42,660 nt of DNA from Clostridiales bacterium (lineage in GTDB: Bacteria; Bacillota; Clostridia; Lachnospirales; Lachnospiraceae). Below, piece by piece: positions 1 through 8,329 of the stretch (positions are counted from its first letter, which is position 1; each line of letters begins with the position of its first letter). The stretch spans positions 1-42,660 of the forward strand of contig JAGZDD010000014.1 of the NCBI GenBank assembly GCA_018369015.1, given 5' to 3'. The notes below the pieces were generated by a model. It did no database searches, was not told where the DNA came from, and saw only the letters and a program-made list of their open reading frames with translations. Both the position numbers and the translations under genes were made by a program.

Positions 1-855
1 AAAGGCGAAGAACTTCTTGAGATTGGCCGGAAATTTTACCGCGAGCTGTCTGGGGAAACCGGAAGCTTTTTTGATATGATGCTTGACCGGGGCCTGCTGG
101 ATGTCCTTTCCACAAAAGGAAAGGCCGGGGGCGGCTACTGTACATCTATTGAAGATTATGGCGTACCCTTTATCTTTGCCAACTTTAACGGCACCCAGGG
201 CGATGTGGAAGTCATTACCCATGAAGCAGGTCATGCCTTTGCAGCCTATATGAACCGTGACAGAGTGCCGTCAGAATATATATGGCCCAGTCTTGAGGCC
301 TGCGAGGTTCATTCGATGTCTATGGAATTTTTCTCATGGCCATGGGCAAAAGACTTTTTCGGAAAGGATGCTGAAAAATTTAAGTACAGCCATTTAGCCT
401 CAGCGCTGACCTTCATTCCTTATGGAACCATGGTTGATCATTTCCAGCATGTTATTTATGAAAAACCAGAGCTTTCGCCAGAGGGGCGCCACAAGGTCTG
501 GAAGGAGCTGCTTGGCACATATATGCCGTGGCTTAAGCTTGACGGGGAGATCCCATTTTACAGCGAGGGCGAGGGCTGGCAGCGTCAGCACCATATTTAT
601 GAAGATCCTTTTTATTACATTGACTATTGTCTGGCCCAGACGGTTGCTTTGCAATTTTGGGCCAAAATCCAAAAGGATATAAAGAATGCCTGGTCTTACT
701 ATATGGCCTACACATCTCAGGGCGGCAGCGCTGTATTTACAAAGCTTCTTGAAAATGCCGGACTTAGGAGCCCTTTTGATGAGAATTGCCTTAAGTCTGT
801 GTGCCAGGAAGCGAATACATGGCTTGAAAGCTTTGATCTTGGAGGGCTGGCCTGA
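1..855 (+). CDS. M3-family oligoendopeptidase, C-terminal part (5' end outside window)
   Basis: The reading frame is open from base 1, so 284 C-terminal residues are visible of a family usually near 560-600. The zinc site HEAGH is encoded at 220-234, and the ACEVHSMSMEF stretch about 25 residues later supplies the third ligand Glu, as expected for gluzincin family M3. The C-terminal part (EGEGWQRQHHIYEDPFYYIDY) matches the helical substrate channel of PepF-like peptidases. It should be a cytoplasmic metallopeptidase that cleaves short peptides. The gene ends in TGA directly followed by the next ATG. The peptide importer downstream would supply substrates, although it has its own promoter. The family call is secure; the exact specificity is not. 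Confidence 0.93.
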   Translation, partial: KGEELLEIGRKFYRELSGETGSFFDMMLDRGLLDVLSTKGKAGGGYCTSIEDYGVPFIFANFNGTQGDVEVITHEAGHAFAAYMNRDRVPSEYIWPSLEACEVHSMSMEFFSWPWAKDFFGKDAEKFKYSHLASALTFIPYGTMVDHFQHVIYEKPELSPEGRHKVWKELLGTYMPWLKLDGEIPFYSEGEGWQRQHHIYEDPFYYIDYCLAQTVALQFWAKIQKDIKNAWSYYMAYTSQGGSAVFTKLLENAGLRSPFDENCLKSVCQEANTWLESFDLGGLA

Positions 856-1422
856 ATGAAGCGGGAGCAGAGGGGAAAAAAGCGGGCCTATCTTGACGAC
901 TATCATAAAAACAGCGAGGGAAAGTACGAATATCAGGGAAAACGCTATAGCTACAGCGGCGGGGCGCAGGAATTTGCCAGAAAGAAGCGCCTGCTGTGGG
1001 GAATTTACATCCTTCTTATGTCCTGTGCGGCTGCCAGCGGATGTATTCCTGCCAAGGAGCTGAACAGTACCTTTTATATTGTGCTGCCCTGCGCCTGCGG
1101 GATTATTGGCGCGGTGACGCTTGGCTGGGCGCTTGTCCGCCTGAGCAGTGCCGGAAATACACTGAAAAAATATATTTACGAAGCAACCGTTAAAAAGCTT
1201 CCTCACAGGGCGATGGTGACAATGATTATGGAAATTGCTGCCCTGCTCGGGGTACTTGCCTATATTATTTTAAACGGTATTCCAAAAGATTGGGTATATT
1301 TTCTCATATTTGCCCTGCTGTGCCTCGTATCCGGCGTTCTGGCTGTCATTTTTTACCGGGCAGCAGCCAGGCTTTCCTGGCAGGAGGCCTATTCGCAGAA
1401 AAACAAAGAGCTTCATACGTAA
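856..1422 (+). CDS. Hypothetical four-TM membrane protein
   Basis: 188 residues starting at the ATG that immediately follows the TGA of the peptidase gene, so translation is probably coupled. The N-terminal 45 residues are strongly basic and aromatic and likely cytoplasmic. Four hydrophobic segments follow at about residues 48-65, 74-95, 115-135 and 142-164. The C-terminus is short and charged. I do not recognise the family. The start is fixed by the overlap and no independent ribosome site is needed. It could be an accessory to the peptidase, but nothing in the sequence shows that. Confidence 0.75.
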   Translation: MKREQRGKKRAYLDDYHKNSEGKYEYQGKRYSYSGGAQEFARKKRLLWGIYILLMSCAAASGCIPAKELNSTFYIVLPCACGIIGAVTLGWALVRLSSAGNTLKKYIYEATVKKLPHRAMVTMIMEIAALLGVLAYIILNGIPKDWVYFLIFALLCLVSGVLAVIFYRAAARLSWQEAYSQKNKELHT

Positions 1423-1486
1423 ACGGATATGCCGCGCTAAGTGCCAGCGGTACTTGCTAAGCGGCAGCCAAAGTGAAGCCTGGGCC

Positions 1487-1516
1487 AAATCCCCCGATGC
1501 TTGCTTTGGGGGATTT
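1487..1516 (+). terminator. Hairpin after the peptidase operon
   Basis: A 9-bp perfect stem, AAATCCCCC at 1487-1495 with GGGGGATTT at 1508-1516, encloses a 12-nt loop. There is no T run after the stem, so termination is plausible from position but not canonical. Confidence 0.45.
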
Positions 1517-1580
1517 AACCGTCAACTTTATATCAATACAGTGGTAAAAATATAACTTGATACAGTGTTGGTTTAATAAA

Positions 1581-1609
1581 TTGACATAATTTTTAAAAGC
1601 AGTTATAAT
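1581..1609 (+). promoter_or_regulatory. Consensus sigma-A promoter of the opp operon
   Basis: TTGACA at 1581-1586 and TATAAT at 1604-1609 are separated by exactly 17 nt, both boxes perfect. Transcription should start near 1616, giving a leader of about 115 nt before the binding-protein gene. The rest of the 1423-1729 gap holds the hairpin at 1487 and the palindromes at 1648-1690. Confidence 0.88.
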
Positions 1610-1647
1610 AAAACGAAACTCGCATGAGGGCAGAATAAGAATTTGGC

Positions 1648-1690
1648 CAGGCAGGGGATCCCCTGCCTGTGTATAGCATATATGCTATAC
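1648..1690. promoter_or_regulatory. Two adjacent perfect palindromes in the opp leader
   Basis: 1648-1669 is a 22-bp perfect palindrome whose left half is CAGGCAGGGGA. One base later, 1671-1690 is a 20-bp perfect palindrome whose left half is GTATAGCATA. Both lie downstream of the predicted start at about 1616 and upstream of the ribosome site near 1719-1726. As RNA they would form 9-bp and 8-bp hairpins with 4-nt loops (GAUC and UAUA). As DNA they resemble dimeric repressor operators placed for road-block. Which of these they are cannot be told from sequence. Confidence 0.7.
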
Positions 1691-1729
1691 ATAAAACCTT
1701 GTCTGCCTCTCTAAAAAAAGGAGGATACT

Positions 1730-4057
1730 ATGAAAAAACCAAGTAAAGTATTGGCAATGGCTCTTGCATTGTCTATGTGTGCTGGTTCTTTAGCTGCATG
1801 CAGCGGCGGTTCCGGCAGTACCACAGCGGACTCCACAGGCCAGAGCAGCACAGCCGCCGCTGGAGAAGACTCCACAGCAGCCGCTGGCGAAAGCTCCGTG
1901 CAGGCTTCCGGCGACGGACAGACATTAGTTGCAGCAAACAACCATTTTGAAGGAAAGTTTTCCCCATTCTTTGCTGCTGCCGCAGAGGACCAGGATGTTG
2001 TGAACCTTGTAGCACCGCAGCTTGTTGCGACAGATCGTGAGGGAGCGATTGTAGAGAATGGTATCGATGGGGAAACCCGTGCTTTTAATGGCACAGATTA
2101 TACTTATACGGGTATGACAAATGTGGCTATCACTGAAAATGAAGACGGAACAGTTTACTATGATTTGACTCTTCGCGATGACATCACATTTACTGACGGC
2201 ACTCCGATGGATATTGACGATGTTATTTTCTCTCTGTATGTATTCTGTGATCCGACCTATGACGGCTCGGCAACCATTTACAGCCAGCCAATCCTTGGTC
2301 TGGAGGAATACCGCACCGGTATGTCTACACTGGCTTCCCTGATCGGAAATGCCGGCGAGGACAATACAGATTACACCTACTGGACAGAAGAGCAGCAGAC
2401 GGCTTTCTGGACTGCAGTGAATGACGGCGGTACAAAATTTGCCCAGGAAATCGTTGATGCCTGTGTTGCCCAGGGCCTTTCTGAGGAAGGCGATGTGGCT
2501 ACAGCAGCTTCTAACTGGGGCTATGCTGATCTGGCTGCAGATGCGACAGCGACAGATTTCTTTAAGGCAATTGCTGCAAACTATGACTGGAATTTCTCAG
2601 CTATGGAAGCAGAAACTGCAGGCAGCGCATTATCGGATCTGATTCCTGAAGATGTTTATGGATATTCGACAACAGGTGTGAGCACCGGCGATTCCGCAGA
2701 CTATATTGAAGGTATCCAGCGTACCGGCGATTACTCCATGCGTGTTGTGACAACAGAAGTATCTGCCAACATGATCTATCAGTTGACATTTAATGTGGGC
2801 GCTCTTCATTACTATGGCGATGAATCCCAATATGATTATGAGAACCATAAGTTTGGCTTTGAAAAGGGTGATCTTTCCACTGTTCGCGCAAAGACAACCC
2901 AGCCTCTTGGCTATGGCCCGTATATCTTCAAGGATTTCTCAAACGGTACTGTATATTTTGAAGCAAACCCGGATTACTACAAGGGTGAGCCGAAGATTAA
3001 ATATTTCAACTACATTGAAACAACTGAGGATGACAAGACTGTAGGTATCCAGGCCGGCACTGTTGACATCAGCGATCCTTCCTATTCCGATGAAGTGCGC
3101 AAGCAGGTGACAGAGTACAACGGCGGCAGCGAAGAGCTTGACGGTGATGTTGTTACTATGAGACTGTATGACTTCCTTGGATATGGCTATCTTGGCATTA
3201 GCGCTGATAATGTAAAGGTTGGAAGCGACCCGGCCTCCGAGGAATCTAAAAATCTCCGCAAGGCACTCGGAACAATTATTTCCGTTTACCGCGATGAGGC
3301 GATTGATTCCTATTATGGAGATACAGCAACAGTGATTAACTACCCGATTTCCGACACATCCTGGGCCGCACCGAGAGTTACAGATGACGGCTACCAGGTT
3401 GCCTACTCTACAGATGTCAATGGCGATCCGATTTATACAGAGGGCATGAGCACTGAGGAAAAATACGCAGCAGCTAAGGAAGCCGCTCTGGGATTTTTTG
3501 AAGCAGCAGGCTACACAGTAACAGACGGCAAGCTGACAGCAGCTCCGGAAGGCGCAAAGCTTGGCTACCAGGTAAATATCGGCGCTAACGGCAAGGGCGA
3601 TCACCCGGCATTCCTGCTCCTTAAGAATGCTGCTGACGCTTTTGCTGAAATCGGCCTGACATTTACTGTGAATGATATTGCTACATCCGCTGAGCTGTAC
3701 CAGACCTACCAGTCCGGCGTGGCAGATATGTGGTGTGCTGCATGGCAGGCAACGCCAGACCCGGATATGTACCAGCTTTACGCAAGCCAGGGCTCTACAA
3801 ACTACTATAAGATCAACGATGCTGAATTGGATGACCTTATTGTAGCGGCACGCCAGTCCACAGACCAGACCTACCGCAAAGGCTTGTACCAGGCTGCAAT
3901 GGAGATCATTATGGATTGGGGCGTAGAGGTTCCAATTTATCAGAGAAGTGAATGTTTCATTTTCTCCACTGAGCGCGTCAATATCGACACGATTACTCCG
4001 GATCTGACACCTTTCTGGGATTGGACAATGGAAATCGAAAAGCTGGAAATGAGATAA
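1730..4057 (+). CDS. Peptide ABC transporter substrate-binding lipoprotein (family 5)
   Basis: 775 residues with a lipoprotein signal: basic start, hydrophobic core, lipobox LAAC (mature Cys near residue 24), then a Ser/Thr/Gly/Ala-rich linker to about residue 62. The mature part has the family-5 (OppA/DppA) signature near residues 140-170, with a DDITFTDGTPMDIDDVIFSL stretch. It should capture peptides outside the cell and deliver them to the permeases encoded downstream. Family members are usually about 520-620 residues, so this one is large. The ribosome site AAAGGAGG sits 7-8 nt before the ATG. A strong terminator follows the gene, which would give it more transcript than the permease genes. 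Confidence 0.95.
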   Translation: MKKPSKVLAMALALSMCAGSLAACSGGSGSTTADSTGQSSTAAAGEDSTAAAGESSVQASGDGQTLVAANNHFEGKFSPFFAAAAEDQDVVNLVAPQLVATDREGAIVENGIDGETRAFNGTDYTYTGMTNVAITENEDGTVYYDLTLRDDITFTDGTPMDIDDVIFSLYVFCDPTYDGSATIYSQPILGLEEYRTGMSTLASLIGNAGEDNTDYTYWTEEQQTAFWTAVNDGGTKFAQEIVDACVAQGLSEEGDVATAASNWGYADLAADATATDFFKAIAANYDWNFSAMEAETAGSALSDLIPEDVYGYSTTGVSTGDSADYIEGIQRTGDYSMRVVTTEVSANMIYQLTFNVGALHYYGDESQYDYENHKFGFEKGDLSTVRAKTTQPLGYGPYIFKDFSNGTVYFEANPDYYKGEPKIKYFNYIETTEDDKTVGIQAGTVDISDPSYSDEVRKQVTEYNGGSEELDGDVVTMRLYDFLGYGYLGISADNVKVGSDPASEESKNLRKALGTIISVYRDEAIDSYYGDTATVINYPISDTSWAAPRVTDDGYQVAYSTDVNGDPIYTEGMSTEEKYAAAKEAALGFFEAAGYTVTDGKLTAAPEGAKLGYQVNIGANGKGDHPAFLLLKNAADAFAEIGLTFTVNDIATSAELYQTYQSGVADMWCAAWQATPDPDMYQLYASQGSTNYYKINDAELDDLIVAARQSTDQTYRKGLYQAAMEIIMDWGVEVPIYQRSECFIFSTERVNIDTITPDLTPFWDWTMEIEKLEMR

Positions 4058-4171
4058 CTATAATTGAACATATAAAGTGAAGCGTCGATTTTTGCAGGTA
4101 AATACCTTTATCATCCGCTTGTTTTGTAAAGAACTGCGGATAAAAAGCTGCTGATACCACGAGAATGACAG

Positions 4172-4210
4172 GGAACCGCTTCTATGGATGATAGAAGCGG
4201 TTCCTTTTTT
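4172..4210 (+). terminator. Strong intrinsic terminator inside the opp operon
   Basis: A 14-bp perfect stem (left arm 4172-4185, right arm 4191-4204) with loop GGATG is followed directly by TTTTTT at 4205-4210. It lies between the binding-protein gene and the first permease gene, so partial read-through probably sets a high ratio of binding protein to permease. Confidence 0.92.
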
Positions 4211-4312
4211 AGCAGATAGGAAATTTACCCCATAACTATTCAGCCATGCATCTCGGGTTCGTACAGCTAACGCTGCTGAATAGTTACCTCAAATTTCTTA
4301 CCTGCTAAAAAA
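4205..4312. repeat. Nested inverted repeat element after the terminator
   Basis: The outer arms 4205-4226 and 4291-4312 are complementary at 20 of 22 positions (TTTTTTAGCAG against CTGCTAAAAAA at the tips). Inside, TAACTATTCAGC at 4233-4244 pairs perfectly with GCTGAATAGTTA at 4275-4286. The TAACTATTCAGC unit recurs in other gaps of this window. The element fills much of the 4058-4430 gap and abuts the terminator, sharing its T run. No start-like promoter for oppB is obvious in the remainder. Confidence 0.8.
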
Positions 4313-4430
4313 GCTTCGCAAAATTATTTTGCTTGATTTAATTTGTCCGGGCATGTTTTTTGCAATTTTAGGACAGATTACATTTTGATAAATAGTCTGT
4401 TAACTGCCACTGAAGAATGGAGAGATTTCC

Positions 4431-5417
4431 GTGAAAAAATATATTATCAAGAGAATATTCATATCCATAGGAATCCTTTTCTGCGTTACGTTTATTATTT
4501 ATGCGCTCATGCGCTGTCTTCCCGGTTCCTTTGTGGAAAATATGGCGATGAAGCTGTCTCAGGGGGCAGGGGCAAAATCTTATGATGAATGGCTTGCCCA
4601 GCTCAATGCTACCTATGGTATGGATAAGGGAATTATTCCCGGTTTTTTTGTCTGGCTTGGCGGCGCCATCCAGGGCGATTTTGGAGATAGCTGGAAATAT
4701 ACGGTTCCAGTGCTGACAAAGTTTAAGGAGGTTATCGGGGTTTCCGTTGTTATGGGCGGTATTTCCTTTATCCTTCAATTAATTATCGCAGTTCCCCTTG
4801 GAATTGTTGCTGCGACAAAGCAGTATTCCCGTCTGGATTATGGTATTACTGCAGGCGCATTAATCGGTATTTCTTTGCCGACATTCTTTTTTGCTACGAT
4901 CTTAAAGCTTGTTTTTTCCGTACACCTGGGCTGGTTTGACCTTTATGGGCTTGTGGGCCGTGATTATGCCCAGCTTGACCGTATGGGCCAGCTTATGGAT
5001 ATGGCAAATCATCTTGTGCTGCCTATCGCTACACTTGTTATTGTATCGGTTGGTTCTCTTATGCGTTATACCCGTACGAATATGCTTGAGGTGTTAAACT
5101 CTGATTATATCCGTACCGCCAGAGCAAAAGGCTTAAGCGAGCGGAAGGTTATTTATCACCACGCTTTCAGAAATACGCTGATTCCTCTGGTCACTGTTGT
5201 CGGCGGTTCTCTGCCGGGCCTGTTTTCGGGAGCACTGATTACGGAAACCTTATTTTCTATTCCGGGAATCGGTTATACTTCATACCAGGCGATCGTCGGC
5301 GGTGACATTCCCTTCGCAATGTTTTATCTGACATTTATAGCGATTCTGACACTGGCGAGCAACCTGATCTCCGATATTTTATACGCGGTTGTCGATCCAC
5401 GTGTGCGCCTCGCTTAA
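4431..5417 (+). CDS. oppB: Peptide ABC transporter permease, OppB/DppB type
   Basis: 328 residues starting at GTG, with GGAGAG about 8 nt upstream. TM1 spans about residues 9-30, and a short outer loop containing GMDKGIIPGFFVWLGGAIQGDFGDSW follows, typical of OppB. The ABC-binding EAA loop is near residues 215-245 (LNSDYIRTARAKGLSERKV, then HHAFRNTLIP). The C-terminal end DPRVRLA is characteristic. It should form the membrane channel with OppC. It is the first gene after the internal terminator, so its expression probably depends on read-through. Confidence 0.95.
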   Translation: MKKYIIKRIFISIGILFCVTFIIYALMRCLPGSFVENMAMKLSQGAGAKSYDEWLAQLNATYGMDKGIIPGFFVWLGGAIQGDFGDSWKYTVPVLTKFKEVIGVSVVMGGISFILQLIIAVPLGIVAATKQYSRLDYGITAGALIGISLPTFFFATILKLVFSVHLGWFDLYGLVGRDYAQLDRMGQLMDMANHLVLPIATLVIVSVGSLMRYTRTNMLEVLNSDYIRTARAKGLSERKVIYHHAFRNTLIPLVTVVGGSLPGLFSGALITETLFSIPGIGYTSYQAIVGGDIPFAMFYLTFIAILTLASNLISDILYAVVDPRVRLA

Positions 5418-5477
5418 GTTTCGCAGGGAAATACTTAATGCCGTGCTGACGGCATACAGATGAAAGGAGAGAATATC

Positions 5478-7145
5478 GTGCGTGATAATATGGATGATTT
5501 AAAAAATAAAAGCGCCCAGGATAATGTGCCGCCGACGCACCTTACGCAGGTTCCCGGTTCAGCCAACGCAAGGCATACGGATAAGCTGACGGGGGAATGG
5601 AAAAAAGGCTCGGGGAGCGGAGACGGCAAGGATGACAATCCGGAGCAGTTTTCTTTAAGCGATGACCGCCGCGTTAAAGTGCTGTCTCCCGGCGCTCTTG
5701 TAGCCAAGCGTTTTTTTAGAAACCGTCTGGCTGTGGTTGGTCTTACAATGCTTATCGTTATGTTTATATTTTCTTTTATAGGCGGCATTATCAGCCCCTA
5801 TGGACAGGACGAACAGTTTTATACGTATACACCGATGGAAAAGGAATATGCCGGCGTTGTAGAAAATGATGATCTGCGCTATACGGAGGCTGACGGCCAG
5901 GAATTTGGCTCGATCCTTCAGGCGAAGTTTTTGCTCGCTGCGAATAAGAAGGATGCTTCCTTTGAATATAAGGATGTTACCTACGATATTACTGAAGAAG
6001 GCGAGGATATCTACACAATTTCTACTGGAGGAACGGTGCTCGCCATGGCTGCCAAAGACATTATTACGCTTGAAGAAGGCCAGGAAATGTCTTTTAACGC
6101 AAAGCTGGAAGCTTTAAAGGCATTGTCCGCAGGTGAAAGCTCTTTTAGCTGTGACGGTGTGGACTATACCCTGGATGCGGACGGCAATATTAGTGCCGGC
6201 GGAGATGATCTTGGTTTTATCAGCCGTCTTGTTGTTTCACCGACAGAAAACGGAGCAACGATTTCGGAGGACATGAGAGAAGCCATTGCCCTTGCAATCG
6301 AGGAGGATAAGGATTCTCTGATGATTACAGATGAAAATGGCGAGGAGCAGGAATTAAAGTTTACCTATAATCCGTCAAAGAAGAGCTGGTCTGTAAGCCA
6401 GTATACGGAAACTTACGTTTATGACCGCTATTCTGCTCCGTCAAAAACCCACTGGCTGGGAACGGATACTAATGGTATGGATATGCTTACCCGCTTGATG
6501 TACGGCGGCCGTGTATCTTTAGTTATTGGCTTTATTGTTGTATTTATCGGCGCCCTGCTCGGCGTTATTCTTGGCGGGATTGCCGGCTTCTTTGGCCGCT
6601 GGGTTGATAATTTGATCATGCGTATCGTCGATATATTTTATTGTATTCCGTCGATACCGCTGATTCTTATTTTAGGCGCCGCGATGGATGCCATGCAGGT
6701 AGATCCGATGATCCGTATGCTGTATCTGATGCTTATTTTGGGCTTTTTAAGCTGGCCCTCCATTGCAAGACTTGTGCGCGGCCAGATTTTATCCCTGCGC
6801 GAGCAGGAGTTTATGACAGCGACTGAAGCCTGTGGTATCCGTGTCAGCCGCCGTATTTTTAAGCATTTGATTCCCAATGTTATTCCTCAGCTTATTGTTA
6901 TTTGTACCATGAGCCTTGGTTCAACAATTATTACCGAAGCAACCCTGTCCTTCCTGGGCCTGGGGGTAAAATTCCCGTTTGCTTCCTGGGGAAATATTAT
7001 CAATGATGTAAATAACGCCTATGTTATGACCAACTACTGGTTTGTTTGGATTCCGGCCGGTATCTGCCTGTTGATTACTGTCCTTGGATTCAACTTTGTG
7101 GGCGATGGCCTGCGGGATGCGTTTGACCCGAAGATGAAACGGTAA
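5478..7145 (+). CDS. oppC: Peptide ABC transporter permease, OppC type, with large outer-face insertion
   Basis: I chose GTG 5478 because AAAGGAGAG at 5463-5471 lies just upstream; an ATG at 5460 is in frame but overlaps that site. The product has 555 residues. Residues 1-75 are hydrophilic and disordered, TM1 is about 83-104, and about 205 residues (110-315) of acidic, beta-like sequence follow before the usual HWLGTDTNGMD motif at 325-335. The permease core and the EAA loop at about 444-467 (EFMTATEACGIRVSRR) follow. Standard OppC has only some 30-60 residues at the insertion site. The insert contains two FxxxDVTYD/FSCDGVDYTLD-like units, suggesting a small repeated fold. It should face outside, next to the large binding protein. 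Confidence 0.93.
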   Translation: MRDNMDDLKNKSAQDNVPPTHLTQVPGSANARHTDKLTGEWKKGSGSGDGKDDNPEQFSLSDDRRVKVLSPGALVAKRFFRNRLAVVGLTMLIVMFIFSFIGGIISPYGQDEQFYTYTPMEKEYAGVVENDDLRYTEADGQEFGSILQAKFLLAANKKDASFEYKDVTYDITEEGEDIYTISTGGTVLAMAAKDIITLEEGQEMSFNAKLEALKALSAGESSFSCDGVDYTLDADGNISAGGDDLGFISRLVVSPTENGATISEDMREAIALAIEEDKDSLMITDENGEEQELKFTYNPSKKSWSVSQYTETYVYDRYSAPSKTHWLGTDTNGMDMLTRLMYGGRVSLVIGFIVVFIGALLGVILGGIAGFFGRWVDNLIMRIVDIFYCIPSIPLILILGAAMDAMQVDPMIRMLYLMLILGFLSWPSIARLVRGQILSLREQEFMTATEACGIRVSRRIFKHLIPNVIPQLIVICTMSLGSTIITEATLSFLGLGVKFPFASWGNIINDVNNAYVMTNYWFVWIPAGICLLITVLGFNFVGDGLRDAFDPKMKR

Positions 7146-7156
7146 GGAGGTTTATT

Positions 7157-8329
7157 ATGGCTAAAAAACACAGTTCAGGATATTTGTCCGGTAAAGAAGC
7201 CCGCCAAATCTCTAAAGAGAACCGCAAGATTACCAATGCTCTTGAGAAAAAGCGCAAGCGCAAAAACATACCGGAATCGGAATATGTAACAAAAATGAAA
7301 GACCCGGGCAATGCGGTGGAGTTTGATAATCTTCACACCTATTTCTATACAGATGCCGGCGTTGTAAAAAGTGTGGACGGCGTAACGTTTGAGGTTCCTG
7401 TCGGAAAGACTGTCGGTGTCGTTGGTGAGTCCGGCTGCGGAAAATCCGTGACAAGCCTTTCACTTATGCAGCTCATCCAGCGCCCCCAGGGGCAGATTGT
7501 AGAAGGGGCTATCCGCTTAAATCTTGGCGACAAGGCGTATGATGTATCCAAGGTACCGGGAAAGCTTATGCAGTCCTTGAGAGGAAATTATATTTCTATG
7601 ATCTTTCAGGAGCCTATGACCTCCTTAAATCCGGTATTCCGCATTGGCCAGCAGGTGGACGAGGTTATTGCCCTCCATGACGGTGCGGGAAAAAGCAAGG
7701 AGCAGATTAAGGAACGCACGATTGAGCTTTTGGAAATGGTGGGTATTGCCAATAGCACTGGGGTATATAAAATGTTTCCCCACGAGCTCTCCGGCGGTAT
7801 GCGCCAGCGTGTTATGATCGCTATGGCGCTGGCATGCAACCCGAAGATCATCATTGCCGACGAGCCGACAACAGCGCTGGATGTGACAATTCAGGCACAG
7901 ATTCTTGACTTGCTCAGACATTTGAAGGACAAGATTAATTCTTCAATTATGCTTATTACCCATGATCTGGGCGTGATTGCGGAAATGGCAGATTATGTTG
8001 TTGTTATGTATGCCGGGCGCGTTGTCGAAAAAGGAACGGCGGAAGAAATTTTTGAACATCCTTCTCACCCGTATACGATTGGCCTTATGGCCTCCAAGCC
8101 GGTGGTTGGCAAGCAGGTAGACAAGCTCTATTCCATTCCCGGAAAGGTGCCGAATCCTATTAATATGCCGGATTATTGTTATTTTAAAGACCGCTGCGAA
8201 ATGTGTGTCGAGCAGTGCAGCGGAAAATATCCTGAAGAAATCAGCCTTTCTCCGACGCATAAGGTGAGCTGCTACCGGTATTATGATAGCGTTAAGAGCG
8301 CGGCAGACAGAGGAAAGGAGGAGAAGTGA
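7157..8329 (+). CDS. oppD: Peptide ABC transporter ATPase, OppD type
   Basis: 390 residues, with AAGGAGG just before the ATG and 11 nt after oppC. Residues 1-50 are a very basic extension not usual in OppD. Walker A GESGCGKS is at 90-97, the signature LSGGM near 212, Walker B IIIADEP near 228-234, and the switch His in LITHDLG near 266. The C-terminal oligopeptide-transporter domain ends with a Cys-rich CYFKDRCEMCVEQC segment typical of OppD/F. It hydrolyses ATP on the cytoplasmic face together with OppF. Confidence 0.96.
   Translation: MAKKHSSGYLSGKEARQISKENRKITNALEKKRKRKNIPESEYVTKMKDPGNAVEFDNLHTYFYTDAGVVKSVDGVTFEVPVGKTVGVVGESGCGKSVTSLSLMQLIQRPQGQIVEGAIRLNLGDKAYDVSKVPGKLMQSLRGNYISMIFQEPMTSLNPVFRIGQQVDEVIALHDGAGKSKEQIKERTIELLEMVGIANSTGVYKMFPHELSGGMRQRVMIAMALACNPKIIIADEPTTALDVTIQAQILDLLRHLKDKINSSIMLITHDLGVIAEMADYVVVMYAGRVVEKGTAEEIFEHPSHPYTIGLMASKPVVGKQVDKLYSIPGKVPNPINMPDYCYFKDRCEMCVEQCSGKYPEEISLSPTHKVSCYRYYDSVKSAADRGKEEK

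Noticed and set aside
400..1206. 268-codon open frame on the minus strand
   Set aside because: It is antisense to the M3 peptidase and its neighbour, with low-quality composition and no ribosome site; a shadow of well-supported genes.
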